A stretch of DNA of 64,000 nucleotides from Panorpa germanica (Eukaryota; Arthropoda; Insecta; Mecoptera; Panorpidae). A program made the translations under genes and the position numbers. How positions within the stretch are numbered: the stretch's first letter is position 1; every line of letters begins with the position of its first letter. The DNA lies in NCBI GenBank assembly GCA_963678705.1, contig OY783206.1:11109807-11173806 (forward strand), given 5' to 3'. This document shows positions 46,855-58,600 of the stretch, in pieces. The notes under the pieces were generated by a model. That model was not told the DNA's origin, did not search any database, and saw only the letters and a program-made list of their open reading frames with translations.

Positions 46855-47480
46855 AATAACATTGTTATCAATTTTAACAAGAGTATAACCTTCTTTCATC
46901 ACAAGAAATTGGAGAAAATCCTATTTTTGCTAAAATTCAAAATACAACATTTTTATCAATTTTAACAAGAGTATAACCTTCTTTCATCACAAGAAATGTA
47001 GAAAATCTTAATTTTGCTAAAATTAAAAAAACAACATTTTTATCAATTTTAATAAGAGTATAACCTGCTATCATCGCAAAAAATGGAGAAAATCATATTT
47101 TAACTAATATTAAAAAAACAACATTTTATCAATGTTAACAAGAGTACAACCTTCTATCATCACAAGAAATCGAGAGAATCTTATCTCTGCTTAAATTCAA
47201 AATACAACATTTTATCAATTTTAACAAGAGTATAACCTTCTTTCACCTCAAGAAATGGAGTAAATCTTATTTTTGCTAAAATTCAAAATACAACATTTTT
47301 ATCAATTTTAACAAGAGTATAACCTTCTTTCATCTCAAGAAATGGAGAAAATCTAATTTTTGCTAAAATTAAAAATACAGCATATTTATCATTTTTAGAT
47401 TTGCTTGTGTGTATAAATAGTAGCATGTAAATCAGGCGTTGTAAAATTAACTGCTAGTGTCATCTGTAAAACTAATATTT
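46855..47480 (+). repeat. 87 bp tandem repeats (type A), second block, plus shared tail
   Basis: Six to seven better-kept type A units end at about 47,395. They are followed by a single-copy tail (GATTTGCTTGTGTGTATAAA, TAGTAGCATGTAAATCAGGC). The same tail follows the type A units at 53,806-53,880, so the array and tail moved as one unit. Confidence 0.85.
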
Positions 47481-48129
47481 AACTGTGGTTGTTTTGTCTA
47501 CTATCCAAAAGATGGCGCAATTTTGGTTCAACTATTTACTAAGTATTGTTGTTACATAAATCAATTTAATAATATTAAAAGTAATTGAATTAAATAATAT
47601 ACAATAAATAATTTATTAAGTTGTTCAGAATTACAAATATTTAGTGTTATAAACTTTTGAATATATCTGTTTCTTTTTTAATAATGTGCTAATACAAATG
47701 GTGGAGTAGGTGTTGCATATTATCCAGGCGTTTCTCAATTCAATTTTTTTGGTTTATTAAAAACAAGATAAGATTTATATCTAAGTTTATAGAACATAGT
47801 ACAAAATTTGGTATAAAGTGTTGAAATTATTGGGTAGAAATGTATGTATGTATAACTTATGAAACTTGAAAATTTAAAAATTAAACTAAACTTTTGAAAT
47901 TTTCAAAATAAAATTTAGGCAGTCTTCAAAAGACAATTAGAAGTAAAATACTTGATACAAATAATATTGGGTTGTTAATTTGAAAGAAATTTATTATTGA
48001 AAATTTTTAAAATAAATTTAAAAAAAATTGAATCAAGTCTTCATAAAAATTTTATTTTCCTGTCAATTGGTTTTAAATTTATTCTGAAATAAATATATAT
48101 TTTTTATACTATTTTTAAAATTCGTTATA
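47481..48129. other. No gene seen; upstream region of the F-box gene
   Basis: AT-rich sequence with no supported frame. No clear TATA box was found within 100 bases of the F-box ATG; the gene may use a TATA-less promoter. Confidence 0.4.
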
Positions 48130-51100
48130 ATGCAATCTTTACTTGAACCTGATATTGAAAAACGAATCGATGATGTTATGAATCTCATACGAGAAGCATC
48201 GAGGAGCAACAGCTTTTGCTCCACAAGTTTCGTTAGATCGGAGAAAGAGTTCTTCTTAACTGACGACTCGGTCAAAGAGGAATCTAATTTACCATCAGGC
48301 AGGAGTGACTGTTCTTGTGAGGATGACATTGGATCAGTCTCTGAAGTAGACTTACTACCAAAAGTTGAATATCCTGTATTACCAATAATAAAAGAAGACC
48401 CGCCACCGCCAGCACCACCGCCACCACCGCCTGCCGAAGTTCTAAATCTCTTTCTTCTGCCAGACAATGTCATGCTGAATGTATTCAGATATTTGGATGA
48501 CAAAATAATACGTTCTAAAATACATTTGGTAGAAAAAATTGCTTTACTACCCGATAAAAGCATAGTATGAAACCCAGTAAACAATTTGGTGAAGTGCCCT
48601 ATTTGGTGAAGTTCGAGTCACTCGTAACATTCTATTCTAACGCTTTACAAATTCTCTACCTGTCACAGATTTTGTGTTAGTTTTTCATAATAATATTCTT
48701 TCTTTTTCCAACATCATTCATTAAGTATTTCTGTTTCTTTCCCACATGGATATATTTTTTTTAAGTTCACTTTCATCTCATTTATTCCAAAGTGAGAGAG
48801 AAACGAGATGCGGTTAGACAAGTAAAATATATTTTTCACCGTTACACTTGTATAGTTTTCGTTCAGTACAGTATGCTTAAAGTAAATGCTATCCTTTTTC
48901 AACAAATATTTCTTTAATGGTAATAGACAGACGCTATCTCCCTCAATCCCCGAATATAATGTATATAAACGAAGATAGAATCTAGCGATGGTAAGACAGA
49001 GGTTTTAAACCTAACGCAGACCTGCCGATCGTGGATTTTTGAATCACCAAAACAATGTAAAAAACTAATATAACGAGTATTGTTGAAGATGAATAATATT
49101 CATTAAAAAAATCACGATCCGTACTAAAGATTACATCTATTTATTTCTTCATTTAAATATTTATATTTTGCAGACTCTAAAAAGTAGAATTTCATTAAGT
49201 TTTATACCCATGCTAGTGTCAAGTTTATAACTCCGGTCATAAATCATAAACCGACTCCGCTTTTAATTCAGCAGTGAAACGTCGTTGCGATCTCTGTAGC
49301 TCATAAAAAGGGCATTTTCTATGAACGACTGAATAGAAAACGAACACGTTCCAGACAAAAAACTCATGATATGTAATAGAAATTAATTAGAATTTACTCC
49401 AAAATGTTTATTGGGAATCGTATTGTATCAAATGAATTCAATAACATCAGTGCGTGATTAGAAGTATACGCGCATAAGTCAGTACCGCAAGCATCAAATT
49501 CATCATGTCATCGATTTTAATATTATTTCTAATGGCAGTCATTCAAGTGCGTTCACTTATCACACAGCCCTAAAAGTATAAGTCCTTTCCACTTCTGCCA
49601 ACACGTTCTTCGTCCCTTTTTATGCTCGTCGTACGATTATCTGTACGCTACTGTACGATTTTAATGAATTTGTTTGATACAAACCGCTAAATACTAATTT
49701 ATGCACGCATGTATATCAGCAGCATTCGATTTTAAATATTTAAAATATTTGAAAAGGTTTGTAAGAAGTGGAAGACCATATGTAAAGATTCGTCCATTTA
49801 CAACCGCTTAAAGTTCACCGACAAAGATTCAGAGCTAATTAATGTCTGCAAATCTCTGCAGAATGCGCATCAGCTACAAGAACTTAAATTACACAAAGTG
49901 AGAGACATCTGCACAGTGATCCGTCAACTATGCAGGTCTTTATTTGACTCTAGTCTATTTTATGTTGATGTTATTATTTTCTAAGTCATATCCTTTCAGA
50001 TCTAATCCAACAATTAAACTCTTACATGTTAAGTACTGTATCGCGGATCAAAATATAGAAAAAGTTCCTGAAGCTGTTTTTGTCAATCTTATTCTATGTT
50101 GTAAGGCACTGGAACATCTTAATTTGAAAGGAACCCCTTTCAAAGCGAAAAAGTTTTACCAACAACTGCCGTGCTCGGAGAAGCTGAAGTAAACATAAAA
50201 AAATATTTTGAAAATTTTAACGTATTGCTTATTTGATATTATTATTATTATTTATTATATTAATTGTGTGCCTTTCGGCTTTACAATCTACATTATTATA
50301 TTTCTTAATGCATTTCATATAAATTCAAAGTTAAAAACTAAACTTAAACTATTCTAGACTATTACTACTTCGAATAGTACTTTCTGTTTCTTCTTTTCTT
50401 GATCCTCTCTCTTCATGTCCCCTACTCCTCCTTTATTTACACCGTTTCCTGCTTCTCCTTCCTTATTGCCTGTATCTTCATCTATCACCTCTTGCCTTCC
50501 TTGTCTCCTCTCGACAAACCCTCTATTATCTTTTCACTATCCTTCCTGCCTTCTCTCTTCGTTTTCACTTCTCCACTTATGTCTATTACAGGCATAAACA
50601 CTCTATCTTTCCTATTTCCTCTTGACTCTCTTACTTTACTATTTCTTCTTGACTCTCTTCCTTTACTTTTTTATTATTGTCTCTATCTCCGTCATTCACC
50701 TCTTGTCCTTATCTCCTTCCGAAAAACAATTATAATAAATAATAATAATAATAATATTTTATATTATAAATATTTTAGATCATTTGGTTTTGGAGCCAAT
50801 CCATTCTTAAGATCAACTGACATCTTAACTGTCGCCTACAACTGTCGTACGTTGAATGAATTCAACATGTCAAGAAGACCACACACGTTAACTTTAACAG
50901 ACCAAGATATTGCTTTTATTTTCTCCAAGACGAATATGGCATCCAGAATAACATCTCTCAAGTTTGACGCTATTGGGTTAACACCATTGCAATTTCAGGT
51001 AAATTTTATATTCCTTAAATGGGCTTGTGTCCTCATTTTTTAGTGGTCGATTTTTTAATTGTTATTTGAAATTGATGTTAATAAATGTGTAATGACGTGT

Positions 51101-52482
51101 CTATTTTATTAAATATCTAAATGTTGACGGAGATATAGCAATTAAAAATTTGAATTGCAGTTTTAGCGCTAGAAATGGTCGTCCATATTTGTATGACGTG
51201 AATGCATTTTAACGTCAGTTATTTGATGAGTAGGTCAGTGCTGTGGTAATGTTTTGTAGCTGTTGGTAGTGAAATAATCAAGTCAGGTCAAAGAATAATA
51301 CGTTTTTATTTTATGTAACCCTGCTAAGGCAGACATAATGTTGAAATTTTATTGTTCCTTGAAATAGCTGTAAATAATATTTGATATATAAATACATATA
51401 ACAGAGATTTATGAGCTGTAAGGTTGGCAGCGGTTGTAATGTCACATGCATTTGGGATGTGTACAACGTTGAATCCCTGTAATAATTAAAGAGACAAAAT
51501 GATTTTTTTTATTGTTAATATCTCTTAACATATAAGGAGTTATTAAAAAATAATTGAACATTTGAGGTTCTAGTAACCCACTTTATCAATATATAGTACA
51601 CTTTTATAGAAATTAAGACATAGGACACTAGCCCATTGTAATTTTATTATTATCCCTAAGTACAGGAAGTATTCCAGTAAATAATCTGGAGAAACTTTGG
51701 GAAGTTTCAAAAACTGAACTGGGAGGAACTCTTTCATAACAAAAATTCATGACATAAATTTTATAATATTTGTTTAATAAAGTATTTACTTATTTTAGGA
51801 TATCTTGAACTGCAGAAAATTGGAGCAATTGACACTGAACAATGCAGTAAGCATTCCTGGACATGTGTTTCAAAAAATCACCAGGAAAATGCCAAGACTA
51901 AGGAAAATGAAAATAAGGCAGGGATACGAGATAAAACCATTTGATTTCATTGAAGTTTTCAAGTTTAATAATCTTACGAAGTTGACCCATTTAGACTTTT
52001 ACGGTAAGATTAATTATGAAATGTTATCAGACATATTTTTGCAAAAAATTAACATCTAAACACTAGGATGAAATGAATGCTCTTTAAGGATTAATAATTA
52101 AATGCTAGAGCTACAATTTAATCCCAAATTATTTAATTCAGGATGCTGGAGGCTGAATAACAATGCATTATCAGCAATCGTTGGATGCACCTTCCCTAAT
52201 TTGGAACATTTCTCAATCTCCAGTTGTTCAGAAGTAAATTCCGTCCAGGAAATTTTCAAATGCACTCAACTCAGGTTCTTGAACGTGTCTTACATCGGGA
52301 AGGTAGACAAAGAATCAGTAAAGCTCTTGGGGCTGTCATTGCCTCTTCTAAAAGTTTTTGTAGTTGATGGAAACGACGATTATCCTAAAATATTAAGTGA
52401 AATGAAGTTGGAGAAACGAAGAGGCCTCAAACTATTGCAAGCAATTTCCCAATATAATCCTAAAAAACTTATTGAGATTTGA
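48130..52482 (+). CDS. F-box and leucine-rich-repeat protein, six exons (510 residues)
   Basis: Exons: 48,130-48,528; 49,757-49,935; 50,000-50,188; 50,779-50,998; 51,799-52,003; 52,142-52,482. All junctions are GT-AG and in phase (1,533 nt). F-box proteins bind SKP1 and bring substrates to an SCF ubiquitin ligase. Residues 1-90 are acidic and Ser-rich. Residues 91-101 are a proline run broken by one Ala. The F-box spans about 107-150 (LFLLPDNVMLNVFRYLDDKI, then VCKKWKTICKDSS) and is split by intron 1 between HL and VCKKW. The rest holds irregular leucine-rich repeats, such as ALEHLNLKGTPF, KLEQLTLNNAVSIP, LTHLDFYG, LEHFSISSCSEV and LRFLNVSYIG, which probably form the substrate-binding surface. 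Introns 1 and 4 carry transposons. I cannot name the orthologue. The structure is well supported; the exon 1 donor was chosen because it alone restores the F-box. Confidence 0.88.
48573..49415. mobile_element. CCCAG-family element, long form, in F-box intron 1 (843 bp)
   Basis: It starts CCCAGTAAACAATTTGGTGA and ends CCAAAATGTTTATTGGG, with AA on both flanks. It matches 31,037-31,794 in the same orientation but has about 120 bases extra around 49,055-49,180. It begins only 44 bases after the exon 1 donor. Confidence 0.85.
51018..51637. mobile_element. AATGGGCTTGTGTCC-family element in F-box intron 4 (620 bp)
   Basis: Both inverted ends are present, AATGGGCTTGTGTCCTCATT and AGGACACTAGCCCATT (one change). 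It begins 20 bases after the exon 4 donor and fills most of the intron. Confidence 0.88.
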
Positions 52483-52485
52483 TAC

Positions 52486-52491
52486 AATAAA
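52486..52491 (+). terminator. Poly(A) signal of the F-box gene
   Basis: AATAAA begins 4 bases after the TGA stop at 52,480-52,482, giving an unusually short 3' untranslated region that ends before the converging gene. Confidence 0.7.
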
Positions 52492-52563
52492 ATATATAAT
52501 TTTTGTACTTGTTTCTTTTACTTTGAAATTAAATGACTCAACCTCTTTTAAAGAAATATTTCA

Positions 52564-52569
52564 TTTATT
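52564..52569 (-). terminator. Poly(A) signal of the HYDIN-like gene
   Basis: TTTATT on the plus strand is AATAAA on the minus strand, 81 bases past the stop codon that ends at 52,650. Confidence 0.6.
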
Positions 52570-52649
52570 GATAAAAATTTCAAAATCATTGAATAAATTT
52601 CTAAATACATATAGATTTTCGAATTACAAAATGTTTCGACTTGAAATAT

Positions 52650-55600
52650 TTATTTAGCTTTCTTTTTTTCTGCAGATTTTGGTGGTGGCGGTGGTGGTGG
52701 TTCAGGCACTGGTATTTTATTGCCTTCACCAATTAATAAAAACTTTAAATCAGTTCCAAATTTATCAATATTCATCAGCCAGACAGCTCTATTTTTTCCC
52801 TCGTAACATGGAGTAAAACTAAAAAATATATAATTCAAAATTGAAAACCGAGCGCCATCTCTGAGAGAGAAGTGGTTCATGTCTCTGCTATTACCTAAAC
52901 TTGACAGTTGAACGCCTTCTAGCAGCTACTTTCTGTCCTTGTGTCAAGCATTTGAAAGTACACATACCAGGTTCTGAAGTTTCAACTTCATTAGTTGCAG
53001 TAACATTAGGCACATTTGTTTCTTCTTCTTCTTCCTCCGTCTCCGCTGTCAAACAATAACATTCCATCCAATCCACATAGTAATCCTCGTAAGTGCAGTT
53101 ATATATATCAAAGGTTCTTGAAAAATAAGTTGCCGTTATAAAGAGTTTCTGAAACTAGATCATTAAAGAGACTAAAAATACACACTTAATTCCAGTTTCT
53201 CCAATATCCATAGGATCAAACTCAATAACGCGTAGCGTGGAATACACCTGGTCTTCCGTGTCGTAATAGATATCTGGAATGTCCAGCAGACAGTAAGGAT
53301 CCGTTGCAACCCCTTCCATGATGACGTAGTTACTAGGTAGCTAAAATGTAAGAAGAGTAAATAAAACCCTTATCATTATATTAGACGGCACATTAAGGTC
53401 AAACGATACTTGGCCATTTTTGACTCGCGAAATATAGATGGCGATACTATGCAGCAGGTTAAATATTATCAAAAATAACCATGTTTTTTTATGTTTAAAT
53501 CGTTTTATGTAAGTAACTATAAACTGTAAATTTATAAATTTTAACAAGAAACTAACCTTCTTTCATCACAAAAAATGGAGAAAATCTCATTTTAGCCAAA
53601 ATTAAAAATACTGTAAATTTATCAATTTTGACAAGAGTATAACCTTCTTTCATCACAAGAAATGCAGAAAATCTTATTTTTGCTAAAATTAAAAATTCAA
53701 CATTTTTATCATTTTTAACAAGAGTATAACCTTCTTTCATCTCAAGAAATGGAGAAAATCTAATTTTTGTTAAAATTAAAAATAGAGCATATTCATCAAT
53801 TTTAGATTTGCTGGTGTGTATAAATAGTAGCATATAAATCAGGCGTTGTAAAATTAGTTGCTAGTGTGATCTGTTAAACTAATATATAACTGGTTTATGT
53901 AAGTAACTATAAACGTGAATGAAAATCTAAAGATGCAATTAGTTAGATGAATAACGTATCTACATTTTAAGCTTTCTTCCACTGACTTTTAATGAGTTGG
54001 AACAGCTATAACTTTTGAAAATTAATATCGCTATATTTTCTAGTTAAATTCCAATTTTTATATTTTTATTCTATATATATTTTTAAGTCTTAAGCGTAAG
54101 TTTGAAAACCATAATAAAGGTTATAAAATTTATGACAAACCCTTAAAATGTAGATACGTTATTCATCTAACTAATTGCAGCTTTAGATTTTGATTCGCGT
54201 TTATAGTTACTTACATAAAACGATTTAAACATAAAAAACATGATTTTTTTGATAATATTTAACCTGCTGTATAGTATCGCTATCTATATTCCGCGAGTCA
54301 AAAATAGCCAAATATCGTTCACCTTAAATCACGTTACCTGATCCTCGTCAATGTTATCTACCCTAATACACAACCCCCTGGAATACGTGCCGGTTCTATT
54401 CGGCTGGAAAACCACTGTAACAGTGGCGGTGGTACCTGGGTCAACTTGATCATCAAGTGGATAGACGTAGAAAGCTTCTCGAGCTGTGATGATGGGATAC
54501 TCCTGCGATTTGACACTAAATATGCTATCTTCAGATGTTGGTGGTTTGTTTACCAACGATTTAATATTTGGATCTAAAAAAATCAATTCCATTATTAAAA
54601 TGTTGAAGAAAATATTCACCAAAGTCAATAAAGGTTGTACCTGCTTCATCAAGTTCAACTATATCATACAGCGGACCACGTTTCTTTGGTGGAACATCTA
54701 TTCCGTTTTCGCTAGATTCGTCAGTTAGTGGCACTTTAGCATCTTCAACTTTATTTATACTTTCTTCAGATTCTACAGGTTTTGGTTTATATTTATCACA
54801 TATATCACCTGATGATGAAGACATCTCCAGCGACGCTTCTTCAAGTACGCTCTGTGAATCATAGAACATAATTAAATAGGCTTGTGTCCTCATTTTTTTG
54901 TGGTCGAGTTTTCAATTATTGATTGAAATTGATGTTAATAAATGTGTATTAGCGTGCCTATTTTATTAAATATCTAAATGTTGACGGAGATATAGCAGTT
55001 AAAAATTTGAATTGTAGTTTTAGCGCTAGAAATGGTCGTGAAATGCATTTTAACGTCAGTTATTTGTTGATTTGGTCAGTGCTGTGGTAATGTTTTGTAG
55101 CTGTTGGTAGTCGAAATAATCAAGTCAAGTCAAAAAATAATAAGTGTTTATTTTATTTAACCCTGTATTTAACAGCCCATATAATATTGAAATTTCATTG
55201 TTCTTCGAAATAGCTGTAAATAATATATTTTGATATATAAATACATATAGCAGAGATTTATGAGCTGTAAGGTTGGTAACCTGTAAACTTGTCAGGGTTC
55301 TGTCAAGAATATATCTCTTTTACGCTCTCTTGTATAAAAGAGATAGCAACTAGCGGTTGTGAGGTCACATGCATTTGTTGTACAACGTTGAATCCCTTTA
55401 ATAATTAAAGAGACAAAATGACTTTTATGCTACACAATGTAAATACAATCTTAGGCTAAAGCATGTAATATTAAATTACCTCTTCTTCTGATATTATCGG
55501 CCTTGGTTTACAATAAGACTCCTCAGTCAAGTTCAATTTGTACCGTAGAGGAACGTTGCCCGTGTTGTTAAAGGTAAATGTATAGATCCTTCTCTAAAAA

Positions 55601-58600
55601 CAGAATACAAAAATTACAAAAAATGTGATTTAAATTTTAGAGAAGACAACCTCTAAAAATAACAAAATTACCTGCATTATAAATGTATCCTTAAATACGA
55701 TAGCAGTCTTCATATCAGTCTCAAACTCAGTTTTTTCAGCGCAGCCACTCACCAAGATATGCAGCGCGTTTGTTGGGGTAGTGAGACAACTATGCACTAC
55801 TGATACTACAGAAGGTTCTGGTGATTCTGAATTTCCCAAACCGATAACATTGTATTCTGGTTCTGGCATTGGGGTCTCTATTCGCTTAGTGACAGAAAAA
55901 CCACTAAAATATTTTCAATATTTTAAAATGAAAACATATTAATGAAATAAAACTTCAATAGAAATACAAATACCTCTCTTCTACTTCCTCCTCAGTAAGG
56001 TAGCTAACAGTTACCATGGAATTGTCCCAACAAATCCCCTTAGTATCTTCTAGTAAAGTTATGGGATACAATGAAACGGTGTAGACATTCTGAAAGCAAG
56101 TTATAGCAGTAAATTCTCAGAGACTTCTAGTCTCTCAGGTTTATAGAACAGTAATTTCACTCAATGAGGCATTAATTTTTACTCCTGCGGCTCCTACATT
56201 CGACTAAATCTTTAACCATAATTATTCAGTACCAACCTTATCGTATTTAACATTTTTATACGATTTAAAAGTTGCACAAAATTGTTTACTTCTCATCGGC
56301 ATCAAATGTGCAATGCTTGGTGTCATTGTCACGTGATCATGACTAGGGAACTCAAGTCTATAGGTAAGTATGTCCGAAGTATTCATTATAATGTAATAAC
56401 GTTTCTCATCAACATTCAAAAAACACCCACCTATTGAAGTACAGTAAATCATTACTTGCATTATTCGCTAAACAAAAATGATATTATAAGAATGTCAGCA
56501 ATGGTTTGTTTACTGGGTGAATAAAAAACATATCCGTTTACCCAGTAAACAAACCATTTAAATGTCTAATGGGCTTGCGAACCATGACTTTAATTTCTAT
56601 AACTCGCTATATTTTAGTTGACAATAACAAGTAAAATAGTTATTTTTCCACTTTAATTATTAAAGGGATTCAACGTTATAGAAAATTCCAAGACATGTAA
56701 CGTCACGTCCGTTAAGTTGCCATCTCTTTTATACAACAAAGCGTAAAATATTATACACTTAACACAGAACTCTTAGATATATAAAATAAATAATTGACCT
56801 ATCCCTTAATAGTGCGACATGTTACATCATAAATATAATTTTTAATTACTATTATATCTCCGTCAACATTTAACAATATACAGTGCAGTTTTACATAAAT
56901 TCATTTATGGTTCACAAACCAATAGAATATAAATATGTTTTTAAAGATACAGAGCCGATTTCGTGGAGTATGCAATAGATGGAGACCCTACTGTATTTTA
57001 ATTTTACATTAATCATCATCTACTATAAATTTATCTCGAACCATTTCTATAAAGACAATTTTTGTTTCTGATAGTTAACTGAATTATATTACATAAATAA
57101 TTAATAAAATAAATTTTATATAACAATATTTAATTTATAAAATATTGCATATTTTTGAAAACTTACCAAATTCTAAATTGTAAACCACGTGGTATTGTCT
57201 GGTTTTGGAATAGTCGATATCGATTTTACTAACAGATTGCTGACTAGTCCGACTTTTTATTGATTGAGCACTACGTCTATAACAAGAAAAACATCAAACA
57301 GCATTAGATGTAATGGAAATATAATTTTTGAACTCATAAAATTCATTATTTAAACCCTTAATACATGATATTTTTTTCAATGAAAATATCTTTTTTTGTA
57401 TTTATAATACTTGTAGAGCTTAATGGAAAATATTTTTTAAAATCCGGTTTGCTTATGTGGGGGAGAGGGGGGTTAAGGTTTCAAATATTTTTTAAAATAT
57501 ATTTATATTAATGTACAGCACAAGTTTATTGTGCGAAAATTTAAAGTCTATTGAAGTAAAAATGTCGGAGATACAGAGTTTTAGGTCTTCATTTCTCTGG
57601 TCTGGTTTCGTCTTTCTTTGAAACTTTTAAGCGCGTTTTTCTCACATTTGACTTTTTCGAAGTCGGTGCTCATCCTTTAGCTCAAAATTTACTGCACCGA
57701 TACTTTTGAAATTTTGTACACTCTTTCTTTACATAAATGCAGATGTAACGCTGTCCAGATTATTTATATTTTTTAGTTTTAACGTATTTTAAAATAACCA
57801 AGTTCCTGATTTTTCCATGAAAAATCGGTATTTTGACTTCTAAGTGCTGTAAAAAATTCAACAATCCAATAAAACTCGTCAGGGTAACCTGCATAAACTA
57901 TTCAACTAATAAAATCATTTTGGATTTTTTGATTTCAAATAATCCAATGCTAAGTTATGAGTGGCACCGTAATGAAAGTTTCTCTTTTAGCGTCTGTGGA
58001 GATTCGCTGTCAATACGAGGTATGACTTGATATTTATTTACAAAATTTCACAAAGTATTTTTTAAATGTTCTTTTATCATGTAGTAATTATAGAAATAAA
58101 TAAATATTAATTGCGTCGTCAAAAAACATTATTCAAGATATGCTATCGATTTAACCGCCCTTAAATTCAATTTTATGTTGTTTCCATTTACTCTTTTATA
58201 GAAGCTCCATAAGCATTTAACTGAATTAAAAAGTGATCGATTTTGTTTGAAGTAGCATTGTTTAGTGAAAATCTAATTTAGTTTGGTTTTATATTTAGAT
58301 TTATATCTTCCTATATTTTTGAATTTGTTATACTAACCGTGTTTTCAATTTGCTGGGTGTTTTCTTTGGCTTGCTATCTCCACTACTCAATGATGCTAAT
58401 GTTATACTAGATGCTAGATCAGAAATTTGAAATTGCGGCAGGGTAGGTATGTCTTTAACCACAATATCTGCATTGTATGAGTCGCCAAGTAATGTCAACT
58501 AAAATTAAAATTTCATTGAGTTAAATTACATGTGAGTCACATTTATATGTTTGCATACTAGTTTCATTAGGTGTTAAGTTGTTGTTCATAAATGCATGCA

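Noticed and set aside
48063-48584. Long minus-strand frame of 173 codons rich in Gly
   Set aside because: It lies exactly antisense to exon 1 of the F-box gene; its Gly run is the complement of the proline codons.
50399-50766. Start of a 214-codon plus-strand frame rich in Leu, Ser and Phe
   Set aside because: This part is a pyrimidine-rich intron; only the portion from 50,779 is F-box exon 4.
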